A stretch of DNA of 64,000 nucleotides, from NCBI GenBank assembly GCA_013397935.1, contig VZRN01005892.1, forward strand, positions 466,311-530,310, read 5' to 3'. This DNA comes from Dasyornis broadbenti (taxonomy: Eukaryota; Chordata; Aves; Passeriformes; Dasyornithidae). Under the pieces are notes generated by a model that saw nothing but the letters and a program-made list of their open reading frames with translations, searched no databases and was not told the origin of the DNA. Position numbers and translations under genes: made by a program. This document shows, piece after piece, positions 51,442 through 62,588 of this stretch (positions are counted from its first letter, which is position 1; each line of letters opens with the position of its first letter).

Positions 51442-51695
51442 AACAGAATCATGGAATGTTTTGTGTTGGAAGGGACCTTTAGAGGTCATCTAGTCCAATC
51501 CCTGCAGTGAGCAGGGACATCTTCAGCTAGGTCAGGTTGCTCAGAGCCCAGCCTGGGTTTGAATGTTTTCAGGGATGGGCCCATCCACCACCTCTCTGAG
51601 AAACCTTGGCCAGTGTTTCACCACAAAAAGCATCTTCTTCATATCTAATCCAAATCAGCCCTCTTTTAGTTTGAGACCATTACCCCTTGTGATGG
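51442..51695 (-). mobile_element. CR1 LINE 3' fragment (CR1-B-like)
   Basis: The + strand reads ACAGAATCATGGAATGTTTT, then GTTGGAAGGGACCTTTAGAG, GTCATCTAGTCCAATCCCTG, GCAGGGACATCTTCAGCTAG, and later ACCACCTCTCTGAGAAACCT and AGTTTGAGACCATTACCCCT. These are the ordered 3' segments of a CR1 subgroup distinct from the copies at 4203 and 33693, and more diverged. Minus orientation, 5' end lost near 51695. See 52460 for a possible continuation. Confidence 0.92.
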
Positions 51696-52459
51696 GCTTA
51701 AAGATTTTTTTCCTGCTTTTACTTCACAACACAGGCTGGACATCGAGTGTTCAGTAAAACTGTGTTAAGAACATTTTCAAGGTGCAGTTAAGGAAAGATC
51801 GGGGTCTTCTGATGACACTGTGGTGCTGGCAGAGGGGACAGTGTCGCTCTGTGAGCGAGCAGGCTCTGCCTGATGGGATCTCTACACCCCTGAGGCTTCA
51901 ACTTTGACAGGCAGGTGAGAGACTCAAACTTCTCGCTCTCCTGTTCTGTCATTTAAGGATGATACAATAACTGTGTCTTTGATGTTTCTGTCTGTCTGTT
52001 AGAAATCATTCTGTACAATTGGGTGCTAGAAAAATATTCCATATCATCTGTCTATTAAGGCTACGTCCATTTTTTTTCCTACCATCTCTGAGAAGCTGCT
52101 CTCTTTCCAAGCCCCTGTAGTAACCTGAGAAAAGGATATTCCTTACTGATGCTAAGCATAGGCCCTGTATGCATGAGCAAAACTATCATGTTTGAGCATC
52201 TAATCCTATACATATCCATAGATATCACTGCTGTACAAGCAATCTGTTTTTATTTTCTTGACTCTGGAATTATTTATATGCTGCAGAAGTCTCTTGGAGA
52301 AAAAAAAATCCCACAAAGCTAGATAGCAGCCCACTTTGGCTAAACCGCCACAGTTTTATTTAATATAAATTACTTCTATTTTAAAGCCTTGGATTGTGCA
52401 CATGTTGTTCTGTTGCTGCTTAGTTCAAATTTATTCATCCACCAGATCCTTGTGATCCC
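51696..52459. other. Sequence between two CR1 segments
   Basis: About 760 bases without a recognised gene or repeat. It sits between a CR1 3' end and a segment corresponding to the next upstream part of CR1 on the same strand, so part or all of it could be a later insertion into one old CR1. I see no clear terminal repeats or target duplication at its edges. Confidence 0.45.
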
Positions 52460-52620
52460 CCTTAAGGTACTTACAGAGCACAAGAAGATCCCCCCTGTAG
52501 CCTTCTCATCTTCAAATACATACGCTTAAGCGCCTCATCCTGTCATCTTAGCAAAGGCTCTCCCTGTGTTTGGCCAGACTCCCATCTCTCTTATGGATAT
52601 TCTCCAGAATGTGTACGTTG
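52460..52620 (-). mobile_element. Old CR1 internal (pre-3'UTR) remnant
   Basis: CCTTAAGGTACTTACAGAGC, GAAGATCCCCCCTGTAGCCT, TCTCATCTTCAAATA and the later CTCCAGAATGTGTACGTTGC follow the order of the CR1 region that normally reads 'GGTACTTGAAGG...AAGGTCTCCCC..AGCCTTCTCTTCTCCAGGCT' in reverse orientation. Divergence is high, so this is an old copy. Boundaries are approximate. Confidence 0.65.
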
Positions 52621-52689
52621 CTCATGTTAAGATAAGATGTGCCCAACTCCAGCTTATGCCCCAAAATGGCCATTTGTAATGGCAGAGTC

Positions 52690-52707
52690 TTTTTTTTTTT
52701 TTTTTTT
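52690..52707. repeat. Poly-T run (18 nt), possible minus-strand poly-A tail
   Basis: Eighteen consecutive T bases. On the minus strand this is an A18 tract beginning about four bases after the stop codon of a 108-codon ORF (52711-53037). That placement invites a retrocopy reading, but there is no AATAAA signal, no target-site duplication I can see, and the ORF has no known domain. Confidence 0.85.
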
Positions 52708-53086
52708 CATTTACAAATCATCCTTTGCTGAGTTGCAGGAACCAGCACGTTGTTCTTGCCATGGAAGGGCTGTGCTCTGGGCTTGGCTCTCAGGGCTGTC
52801 AGGGAGGAAGGAGAAGGCTTGCAAAAAGTGATGGTGGTGGTTCTGCTGTGCCATGCTGATGACAGGAATTGACTGACAGAGCGACTGCTTTAAACAGGAC
52901 ACGAGGTCAGCAAACTTCTCAGCAGAGGCTGAGTTAAGGCGTGGAAGATACCAGCTGAGAGCAATGGAAATAGCTGACTGTTCCCAAAATCCATGGTTTG
53001 CACTGAGGGTGGTAGACAGAAACCACACTTTTTGCAAAATTCAGGCAATAAGTGTTTTCCATCCTGTCTTTTTTCCAGCTCGAATG

Positions 53087-53228
53087 CAAAAATTACTGTT
53101 ATTGAAACATTTCCTTGCTGTATTCACTGCCTAATGTTAGATTTACTTCACTATTCACAAAAATTACTGGTATTGAAGCGTTTCTTTGCAGTATTCTCAG
53201 CCTGATATTTGATTCACTTCACTATTCA
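53087..53228. repeat. 71-bp tandem duplication, two copies
   Basis: Units 53087-53157 and 53158-53228 align end to end without any gap. I count 11 differences in 71 positions (about 84% identity). Both begin CAAAAATTACTG and end TTCACTTCACTATTCA or the near-identical TTTACTTCACTATTCA. The divergence indicates an old duplication; the lack of indels over that time is mildly unusual. Confidence 0.93.
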
Positions 53229-55508
53229 TGTCCGCCAGGAAGTGAAAGTTTGGGCAAGCCTGGGTAAAGTGCATTGAGAAATAAATGGGCACGCAGTGAT
53301 GGAAAAGCTGTAAAGGTGTGGTTTGTATTAGTGAAGGCCAGAAAGGAAAACAAATGTTAGCCCAGCCTCGTGCCACTTGTTCCTGACAGCATGGCATGAG
53401 GATCAGAGATTTATCTGGAGATTTAAGCAGCAAAAGCAAAGGCCCTGGAGGTAGGAGAATACAAACCTGAGTGATTTGATATACAGAACTGTGGGGCTGA
53501 GCTGAATATAGAAAAGAGAGAACTGTGTGCTATCAGTTGTGCCATTTTTAGTCCTTTCAATGTCACAAGGCTACTCCTTACCATAACATCCAGTTTAAAA
53601 GCATAGTCTTCTTTTAAAAAATATTATAGCCTGGATTTTTTTGTCCTTAGGCTCTTGAGCCTTTTTAAAAATACCTTTTGCCTTTGAGGGAGAGAAGAAT
53701 TGGTCCTGTACAATATCTCATCTCCTTTGATGCCTCCCAGTCACGTTGATCCTGCACTTACCTGATGTTATAGCTAGATGTCAGCCTCAGATGTGAATCT
53801 GTCACTCACATTTATTTTTGCTCCTTGTGTCTCTGTACCGTGGGACTGCTGAGATAGCATGAGAACTGGGTCTTGCCTCCTTCACAGAAGCCTGACCTAG
53901 GGGTTTAATTATTAAAGTTAACAGAGCCATTTGAAAGGATCTGCTTTTAACAGGCTTGGAGGACCATCTGTGCTCATGGTAAAGTTTGGCTTTCTGTTGA
54001 CTTTTCTGGTGGACTCCTTATTTTGCTGGTGAAGCCTCTGCCCCTGAAGCTCTGCTCACATCCTTTCTCCCAAAGCCTTCATGGATTCCAGGAACTTCAG
54101 TGCCAGCTCCACACAGGCCAACGTGGTGAGACACCAGGGCAAGGACAGAGCCAGAGCTGGAACAATGACAGCAGCCAGAGCTGGAAAAGGAGTGATTCAG
54201 CTGTTCCGGTGACTCGCCAGGGTGACCTGACAGCCTTGTCAAACAGCAGGGCACATTCTGGCAGATGTGGGGATGCATCAGCCAACAGAGAGGTGTGAGT
54301 CACAGGGTGACTTATGCTGGGAGCAGCACAGGGTCGTGACTGCAGGCCCGATTTGGGGTGGGCTGGCTGAGGTGAATGGGGAGAGGCTGGGCAGTTCAGA
54401 GGGGGCTGTTTTGGTTTAGGGCAGCACAGATGTTTCCTTTGCCTGTGCGTGGCTCTCTGTGAAATGCAGCAGCTCAGGGCCTGGGTTATGGGAAGCTGGA
54501 ATCACAGGAGCATTGGGAATGAGACATACAGCTGGCCCTGGTGACTTTATCAGTCCTGCCTCTGAGTCAGCATCATGGGATGGGATGGACAATGCAGGTT
54601 GTTATTGAATTTTTATGTAAAAGACTTTGATGAGAAAATTGTAAGTTGTAGAACATAAGGGTTGGTTATCCACTATTAGAAGCAAGCAGGCAAGCATAAA
54701 AGCCCTGTGCTAGGCTTCAGAAATGCCTGTTTCATGTTTATGTTGCCAGGAGCTTACTGCCACACATATTTAAATGCAAGTGGTTACCTGAGGGCGTACT
54801 ATGGTCTGGTCCCTATCTCTAATACAGTTCAATTTATCTGATTAATCTTTTAGCCCAATCTTCTCCTTCCAGGAAGGACAGAAACTGGGAGAATTCTCTC
54901 CTGCAAGTCACTGTGTTTTTCCCTCATTTCAGTAGGTTTAAAGCAAAACCAGCTCCTCAATGCACAGATTTGCAGAGTGGATGTGGTGATGTGCTCTAAT
55001 ATCAATGTCTTTAGAAGAAAGTGTCCTGGGTGATAGGTTCTGGAGTTTAAGGGAGCTCATCACTTAACTGGGCTGAAGCTCTGTGCCTTCCTTTTCCCCT
55101 CCTCTGAATTACTGGAGTCCCAGTGCCATCATCTACATTGTAAGCAGCAATAAAAATTGGGGTGACATCACATGTGCCCTTTGTTGCACTGTTCCTTCTC
55201 TAGTACCCCTTGATTTCAGCTACTTGCCTGCACAGAGATGATTTCCATTCCTGCTTTTGTTTCCTGCCAGACTCAGGACAAGGAAAAGCAGCAGGTGTAA
55301 ACACAGAGCTGTTAGCAGAACAAACTCATGGGCGGTATTTTGAATGCTTTAGGTGACTTGCTGTAGAAACAGGAATATTTTATTATGATTATTTTTGGTT
55401 TGGTAGGGACATTTGTCTGTTCAGGGTTTTTTTTTTCCTGTTTTTTTTAAAAAAGAGAGTTGCACTCCTGACTGTGAGACAAAAATCTGGGGCTCTGTGG
55501 CTTAATTG

Positions 55509-55565
55509 CTAGAATCCTAAAATAATTTCTGTTGGAAGGGTTGTGTGGAAGCCATCTGGGAGTGG
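55509..55565 (-). mobile_element. CR1 3'-terminal fragment
   Basis: GCTAGAATCCTAAAATAATT followed by TCTGTTGGAAGGG and TGGAAGCCATCTGGGAG matches, with a few substitutions, the reversed CR1 end 'TAGAATCATAGAATAGTTTGTGTTGGAAGGG...GGAGGTCATCTAGT'. Only the last 55 or so bases are present. Confidence 0.65.
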
Positions 55566-58109
55566 GAGTGTGCGTGGGAGTATGCTGCGCGGTGCCAGGG
55601 CTGTGCCCTGCGAGGGTGCAGGCTTCCCCCCCTGCTCTGCACAGGTGGCAGGGACACAGGCAGTGCAGGCTGCTCATGGCATTGCTGCCTCTTTCCCTTC
55701 CAGCACGACTTTTCCCTCACTGGTGCTGCTCAAGGCAGCAGCTCGAGGGTGGCAGCAGCCAGACCTCTCTAGTCCATGCAATTTAGGATCTCAGCTGCAG
55801 TCAACCCTTTCATAACAGATACAAAGGGTGTAAGACTTCTGTCACTCCATCACTCAGTACTTGCTATGAAGGGTATCTCAGAGAAGAACACTTACTTTAC
55901 GGAACTTAAAAGACTAATGGAAGCACAAAGGTCTTGATTGAGGTTTTCTGGACATCCGTATTCAAATCTGGAAGTTACTACCCAAGGATGTTGTCTCCCA
56001 TTACCTATATTTTGAAATACTTTATCCCAGGGGAAATACATTACCCTAAGATCTTGAGAGTAATCCAGTCAGATTTTGACTGTGAGGTGACCTGAGGTGG
56101 CAATGTTTTCTGGTTTTCTTTAGGAAATAAGTAGACCATGCTTTTCCCGTCAATAATAGCTTTATGGGCAGTAGTCACATTCTGCAATGTGTCCTTGTGC
56201 ATCTCTTGCTTGTTGTAGCAGCTACATGGTAGTTGCCACCAATTTTGGATCTTCATTTATAGCAAAGACAAGTACCCACAGTATAAATAGAAATAACCAC
56301 CAGGTTATCTGGGAAATAACTCTATTAAGTATGTAACTCAGAGTAATGTAAAAAAATTGGTTATTTCTCTCCCACTCAGTAGCTTCCTTCTTACTGGAAG
56401 TAATGAATGCAGACAATTATCTGACAGAACACTGAGGATTTTTAGTAATATGTAATAATATGGCAAGAGTTAAAATTGATAAGTGATTGTATTTAATTTT
56501 CAGTGTAAATGCTTTAAGTGTCTACTTTTGTAGGAGATTTTTGTAGTATTAACATTGCTCCTGGTTAACACTTGCTGTGATGTCACAGGGCCAAACTAGG
56601 ACAGTAAAGAAGCTGTCCTGTTCTGCACAGTTCCCAAATACTGGCAGGGTGCTTGACTCCATCTCTGATAGTCAAAGTGAAGTCAGGTGAAGGTGAGGGC
56701 AGTCCTTGGGATAGTACAAGTGGATGGGAAACACAGGGAAGTTGGGGGTTGGCAATGCCGCTCTTGCTTCTGAGCGAGCTAAAAATCCGGGTAGAGTGTG
56801 AGGGGATGTATTGACATGGCGAATTGCTGTCACAACAGCTGCCTCTAATCTTATTTTCACGTATTTATAGTGTGTAAGATAACATTTTCTCTCAAGTGAG
56901 CCCTCTGGTAGGCCCCTGGGTGCAAGGGGACCGTTTTCTATCAGCATCTTGCGGAGCAATACTCTGATTACTCAGAGGGGATCGTTACTGCTGCCTTGCC
57001 AGGTTTTGCCCACTGAGTCTTCAGGTTGAATTCGAGAGCTCTAATGACCTTGATTACAGACTAATAACGAGCTTTGATGCTGTGCTTAAACCCGGAGTGG
57101 GAAGAATAGCAAACAGAGAGGGAGCTGAAATACGGGACCGCTGGGACAGTTTCCAGCTCCGACTTGTGATCTTTCTTTGTGCTCCCAGGCTTTACCCTGT
57201 CCATGACTCAATTACTTATTTTATACAAGTATGAAAGATTGCTCTAATGTGGCTGGTTCTTTGTTTCTGAGGGCTGTTTTCAGCCAATGTCCTTAGCAAT
57301 TGGATTTGCTTCCACATTGTTATATCCAGAGCTGCCTTTTATTTGCTGTAATTATCTGCTCCCAGCACAGCTCTGCCACACAAAGGTTTGTGCCTGTGCA
57401 CACACATGTTGGAAACTGCTGCCCTTTATGCTCTGTCTCTAGGTGGTAAAGCATAATATGGAAAGGAGGAGGAACATTTTGTGGAGTTTTTGGACCAAGG
57501 GAACAGAGCTAAGTTTTCAAAGTCACAAACAGCTTTAGAGTTCCCTGGCCCTCCTGTTTATGGGGCAGGGAATCAAAATACTGAGAATAAAAGGAAAGAT
57601 AAACAGTATCTTCCTTTATTTCTTCCTTCCGTGACAATGTTATCTGCATAACCCTCCCCACTTTTCATCTCATTTGTTTGGGGCTTGGTAGTGCCATAAA
57701 CATGAACTCAAAACAAATAGTCACTTCAAAAGAGAAAGCTGTTATTTCAGACTGCTTTACAGACATGTTTATATATAATCTATTTATTTATTTCTACTCT
57801 TCATTAGCTTGCTTACACATCCCAAAGGTTTTTTCCAGTGGTTTTGTCTGTTCCATTTGTCAAACTTTGGCTCTCTATCCCTGCTTCCAACTGCTCCCCT
57901 GTTGTGATTTATACAGGTTTGGGAATAATTACAGCTGTTTTCTTTAGCTGCTGCTGCATCCATGTGTGTAAGTCCCCAGGATATGTCAAAGAGCCCAAAT
58001 TTGTGGACTAGCTTGGAGAACTGATGTTAGCTGTACCAGTCAGGAAATACAAAATCAACTATTGTGCACTGGGCTTTTTGGTTTTGTCATGCTAAGGAGC
58101 TGAAAACAC
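55566..58109. other. Unique noncoding stretch
   Basis: GC-richer sequence to about 55800 gives overlapping ORFs on both strands without known domains; the remainder is AT-rich. No gene, RNA or mobile element recognised. Confidence 0.5.
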
Positions 58110-58247
58110 AGATTCACGGAATATTCTGGATTAGAAGGAACCCAGGAGGATCACTGAGTCCAGCTCTTAACTTAATGGCCCGTACAGGGATTGAAACCAC
58201 AACCTTGTTGTTACTAGCACCATGATCTAACCAACTTAGCTAAACAC
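58110..58247 (-). mobile_element. TguSINE1-like SINE (tRNA-Ile head, CR1 tail)
   Basis: Read on the minus strand, 58247 to about 58175 reproduces a tRNA-Ile: TTAGCTAAGTTGGTTAGA (A box), CATGGTGCTAGTAACAAC (anticodon arm), AAGGTTGTGGTTTCAATCC (T arm with B box) and CTGTACGGGCC (acceptor end). It then runs into GGACTCAGTGATCCTCC and TTCTAATCCAGAATATTCC, a CR1-type 3' end. The anticodon-loop and T-arm changes argue against a working tRNA. The A box is better preserved than in the copy at 5826. Internal pol III promoter boxes are expected for this family; current activity is unknown. Confidence 0.92.
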
Positions 58248-58689
58248 AACCAATTTAAACTTTTTTTGTTTGTTTTCTAATTTCAAACAAGACTGGCAAA
58301 AGATGACATACTTAATAGTCTTTGTTCTCTACTAGGAGTATAGTTGCTGCCTTTGCCTTCCTTTTGGATTTGCCCACATATCAGCTATGGCATCCCCACA
58401 TCCGCTTTAGTGCAGAGGAGCCTGGCTTTAAATCACACAAATGTGTAAATTAACTACATAGTGGAGAATGCTCCCATGCTTGAATGAAATTTCTACCTGG
58501 TAACATCTCAGTATCTGAGGTGCTTCTGTTAACAGAGCTGTCACACGGCCACAGACAGTGTGCAGATATTTTTATCAGGTTTTACAGTTCATAAAGAGAA
58601 AACGAAGAAATACATTTCCAAAGCAGCAACTAATTTTACTTGTTTCTATTTTGGGCAGCCTGATTTGAGGTGTTTGCCAAGCTGTCAGG

Positions 58690-59250
58690 CCAGCTCGCCT
58701 ATATTTGCAGAGGAGCTCGGCAGTGGCACTGGGCGCTCATCCCGTATCCTTGACTTCCAGGGTCACAGCTCTCCTGCAATATAAGCGCTTTTCCTTCTTG
58801 CCTGAACTGGTCAGATCTGTCATGCTGAACTTCAAGTTGAGTAAGTGTGGCTTTGTGTCCTGCCTACAGACCCTTCCAACACTTCCTGGCCGGACACAAG
58901 GGCTGCCCTTGGGAAAGAGCAGCTTGCTCACCCTGCAGCGAGGCACTGGAGGTGGCGTGGAGCACGTCAGTGTCGTCACGGCCACCGCGATTAAATTGTT
59001 GTGTTGATAGGGAAAGCCATCTGCTGTTTGTCCCTCCTGCCTGCTCGCTGTCCAGGGAGCCCATGCCAGCCAAGCCTGGCTGATGGGTGCCAAGCTGTCA
59101 TGTGGAGCAGGCCTGGCTGCCCTGGGGACTAGGTCAGAGCTTGGTGACCCATCTGCAGGTGACACTGGACGTGTGTGTGGAGAAGGGCTGGCTGTCAGCC
59201 GAGGGAGGGAGCCTGAGGCTGTGATGGGCACTGGAGGACGCCTCATGCAG
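58690..59250. other. GC/CpG-richer patch, possible small CpG island
   Basis: CpG dinucleotides are much denser here than in flanking sequence (several within 58955-58990 alone, including GTCGTCACGG and CCGCG). Overlapping ORFs of 78-169 codons arise on both strands because stops are rare in GC-rich sequence; none has a known domain. It could be an orphan CpG island, a regulatory element or a decayed GC-rich repeat. Confidence 0.4.
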
Positions 59251-60987
59251 CAAGTGTCTGAACTTCTTTCATATACCTTCTAATAGGCATTGGCAAGCAG
59301 TATCATACTCCTTAAACAAAGTGTTAAAAGAATATTAGGGTTGCTGAGATATTAAGGTTAAGAATCCAAAGTTTTGGAAATGCCAAATGGAACGTGTCCC
59401 AGATAATTGCTTTTTACTTTTGCGACATAAGGCCTATTTGTTGTGATGATACAGTTTTTAAGGGCATGATCATACACTGTTTATTCCAATGCTGGCCTTA
59501 TAGAGCAGTGAGTTAGAAGCAGTTATTTAACAGTACGTTTAATTAAGAAAGAACAGTATGTGAGACTCTCAGCTTTATTTACTGTACTTAACTAAATTCC
59601 TCCCTAATAGCAAAATTTGTATTTTCCTTCCCTCCTGACACCCTTATGGATTTTTCCTCTTGTGTGCTTCCCAGTGCATAGTGCTGAGCCGTTTTAGGAT
59701 CTAAATACAGTATGTAATGTGCCTTCACCTCATCTCTGGATGAGGTTTGGTGGGTTATGGGGATGCTGTAATCTCTTTTATGTAAATATGGGACTGAAAT
59801 ACTGGGAGAGTTAAAATTAGTGTCTTACTAACTTCATGCATGAAATGTGAACCTGATTTTGGGGCATACACTGTGTAGTGTTTTATAGGTTCAGAGCTTC
59901 CATGTCCTAATGCTATCTCTCTTCATAGCTGGTTGTTCATACCAGGCCTGTTCCCGTCATTGGCTCCGCTCTTGACACCTTCTTTAGAACTAGTTTCCAT
60001 CTCCATGTCCTTCCATAATCCATGCTCTCAGCCCATTACTTTCAAATTTTCTCTTTGAGCCTTGTTATCCTCCCTCCTGGTTAGGATCCTCCTTTTGTTG
60101 CTTCTGGTCCCTCTGGACTGGGGAGTGCTCAGTTCAGTGGTGGGCCTGGTCCCTCACTCTTGGGAGCAGTGTAGTGTTCAGGAGGACACACTCAGAAGAC
60201 CTCAGCTGCTGAATTAGCATTCTTATGGAGTATGTGTAAAATGAAGTGATTTTTAAATCAGCTGTGTTGTGTGTTTTCAGAAAAAACATGTTAAACTTAT
60301 TTCTGGCACAAACATAACTACCTTGCCCAATCACGAATGCCTTGGTCCAAGCTTTGGAGTGCCTGGGCTGTTGAAGCAAAGGTCACTGGTGGTTTTGGAT
60401 GTGGCAGAGTGATGACGTATGGTTCTACCTTGGCTCTGGCATTTTGGCTAAAGCATTCCAAAATTTCCAGCCTGAGGTGGGCACTGGCACTGTGTGCTGC
60501 ATACCAGAGACATAAAGTTGGACAAAACTATCAGCAGCTTAGAATGAGGTATTGGAGAGAGGCGTCTCAGTGGGCTTTAAAAAATTGGTAATGATGTTTA
60601 GAAGAATGGTATTTGCTATTTTATTATTTCCTAATGAAGTTTGAACTTCCAGTGATCAACCTGGGTGGTGTAGGCACAGTCCTGCCTGTCCCAGCACTCC
60701 CAATGTGTTTGGGCAGCAAGTGCTTGTAGTGCACTTGCAGTGATGAATTCTCACTGATCTTTGCTAATGCCAAGTTAAAGCTTTGGTATTTGCTAGTGCT
60801 CTGATGTTTTTTACAGAATGCTAATTACTCCTTTGAATTGGAAATGCTTGTTCAGCACTGGGTAAGAGGGATTGGAATTGGTGATGCTGTGCTGCAAATA
60901 GTATCAAACTTTTTGTGTTTATGTCGAAGTGCTGTTCTGGTTTTCTCAGGTCAAATTAGACATCACCACATTTTTATTCAGCTTGCA

Positions 60988-61024
60988 ATACACATGTGTG
61001 TGCACACATGCATATGCATACATA
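60988..61024. repeat. 37-bp alternating purine/pyrimidine tract
   Basis: From 60988 to 61024 every base alternates purine and pyrimidine, through CACATGTGTGTGCACACATG, GCATATGCATACATA. It includes the palindrome TGTGTGCACACA. Such tracts can adopt left-handed Z-DNA under supercoiling and are prone to length change. Confidence 0.9.
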
Positions 61025-62415
61025 GCTGTAATTTTTTTAATTGTACTAACAGCAATATTATCCAGGAGAAATTTTTTTCGTAACATAATGGAAGCATCAT
61101 GATGATTTTGGAAATGGCTGCAGCTGTCTGAAAATGTAAAAGAAAAGACAAAATAGGAACACAAATATTTTGCGTCTGTGCAGAGAGACTAAAAGGTAAT
61201 TAGCCAAGGGTAAATAAATGGCTTTGTTTTGAAAGACCCAAAATGGTGACCCAAAATGTTTTGAAAGGTTTTCTGGATGATGGCATTTCTGTGTTCAAAG
61301 TTTCAGTCCAGAAATCTCAGACAAAAGTGATAACTGTTGGCAGGGGAGAGCAGTGGAAAGTTATGCCTGCAATAGGAAATCATCTCACTTTTAAAAGTGA
61401 ACATTGCTATTTCGGGTTTTAATTTTGATAATTATGAGTAGCAGCTCATTCTCAAATTGCTCTTCTAACAGTAGGTGGTCCAGAATTGCGTGAGGTAACT
61501 TAATATGCCCTTTTTTCCTGAGTCTGTAATTGGAAAAAGACAGGAACAGCTAACTGCTATTAATTGCATGAGCTATTTACAGCAACAAAAAATTGGTTTC
61601 TCATTTGTATACATGCAGAACAGTGCTAGCACTGTTGCAAAGTCCTGAATTTCAAAGGTTTTGCGCTAATATTGAGTATCAAATACTGATTCCTGTAGGT
61701 GAAGGTCTGCCTCGGCCTGTAGTTCACGAGCGCTTAGCCAGAGCACCTCTCCTGGTTCCCAGTTTGGTGTTAACATATTCCCCAGGGAATGCCTTTCTTC
61801 TGTGTCCTTGTATATTCCTCTCACCTCCCTGGTGGATATGGCAGCTCCTTGTGTGGGATCTCTCATGTCTCACTGCGTTGCTGCCAGCCTTTCTGGTGCC
61901 CACAGAGCAGAGGAAGACGCATGTCTCTCCTGGGTTATGTTACACCAGCTCTGCCTGCACTCTGCAGATGAAATTGGGATGCCTGAAGAGTCTGCTGAGA
62001 ATGCAGAGGGTAGCCAAGGAACTTACTGAGATGCCCTGGTGCTGCAGATTACACATGTTGTACCTTAGGGTGAAAACATGCACTGTGGTTTGCATTTGGT
62101 GTCGAAATCGCTGTCAGTGCAGGCTAGGTTAATGTAAATTGCAAATCCTAGATGTAAGCATCTGTTCACATAATTCAAAGTGATAACACATTTGTGTTTG
62201 CGAGAGATGTGAGAGAAGAACTGCAAGAAAAATCACACTTGAACACGTGCTAACATTTTCTTCCTAAAGTCTGATCCATTGGTATCTTCTGCTGGCCCTC
62301 CTGCCTAAACATTTTCTTGTGATGGGCCAGGTTATTTTTCACAGCTGATTTCCACTTCGGGTTCTTCCAGTGGATAACTAATGGAATTATTATTTTTTTA
62401 ATCTTTTATTTCATT

Positions 62416-62588
62416 TTGGAATAGTTGGGCTAATTTAGATTGAAAGGGCCTTCAGGAGGTCTTCAGTCTAATGTAATCAGAGCAGGGTCATCTGTGAGAT
62501 CAGACCAAAGTGCTCAAGGCTTTATCCAGTTGAGCGTTTCAGGAGTGACAAAATTGAATAGATGGATGCCCAGTGATGTGTTCCTGAA
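62416..62588 (-). mobile_element. Old CR1 3' fragment
   Basis: Read on the minus strand: TGAGCACTTTGGTCTGATCT, then GATGACCCTGCTCTGATTAC, AGACTGAAGACCTCCTGAAG and GCCCTTTCAATCTAAATTAG, matching in order the end of an older CR1 subgroup ('CTGATCTCAT..GACCCTGCTTTGAGCAG..GACCTCCTGAGGTCCC'). Highly diverged, with the terminal octamers decayed (TTGGAATAGTT on +). The plus ORF at 62440-62673 crosses this repeat and is not a gene. Confidence 0.82.

Larger units (their letters stand above)
52621..55508. other. Unique stretch with a tandem duplication
   Basis: No recognised gene. It holds an 18-base T-run (52690-52707) placed directly after a minus-strand 108-codon ORF ends, and a 71-bp tandem duplication (53087-53228). 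A 14-base direct repeat (AGCCAGAGCTGGAA) recurs with 24-base spacing near 54149-54186. No known element otherwise. Confidence 0.5.
58248..62415. other. Unique stretch with a CpG-rich patch and Z-DNA-prone tract
   Basis: No recognised gene. It contains the CpG-rich patch at 58690-59250, an 8-bp hairpin at 59727-59746 (ACCTCATC/GATGAGGT), the alternating tract at 60988-61024, and the longest ORF of the window (61593-62132, 179 codons, +). That ORF is rich in Leu, Cys and Pro, has no recognisable domain or good splice context, and is not called as a gene. Confidence 0.5.

Noticed and set aside
58175..58247. Functional tRNA-Ile gene
   Set aside because: Mutated arms, direct fusion to a CR1 tail and a second copy with the same fusion show that it is a SINE head.
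58737..59246. 169-codon minus ORF
   Set aside because: Lies in a GC-rich patch where stops are rare; Pro/Ser/Arg-rich low-complexity composition and overlapping ORFs on the other strand.
61593..62132. Longest ORF in the window (179 codons, +)
   Set aside because: Leu/Cys/Pro-rich with no recognisable domain, no convincing splice sites and no promoter context; length is compatible with chance in 64 kb.
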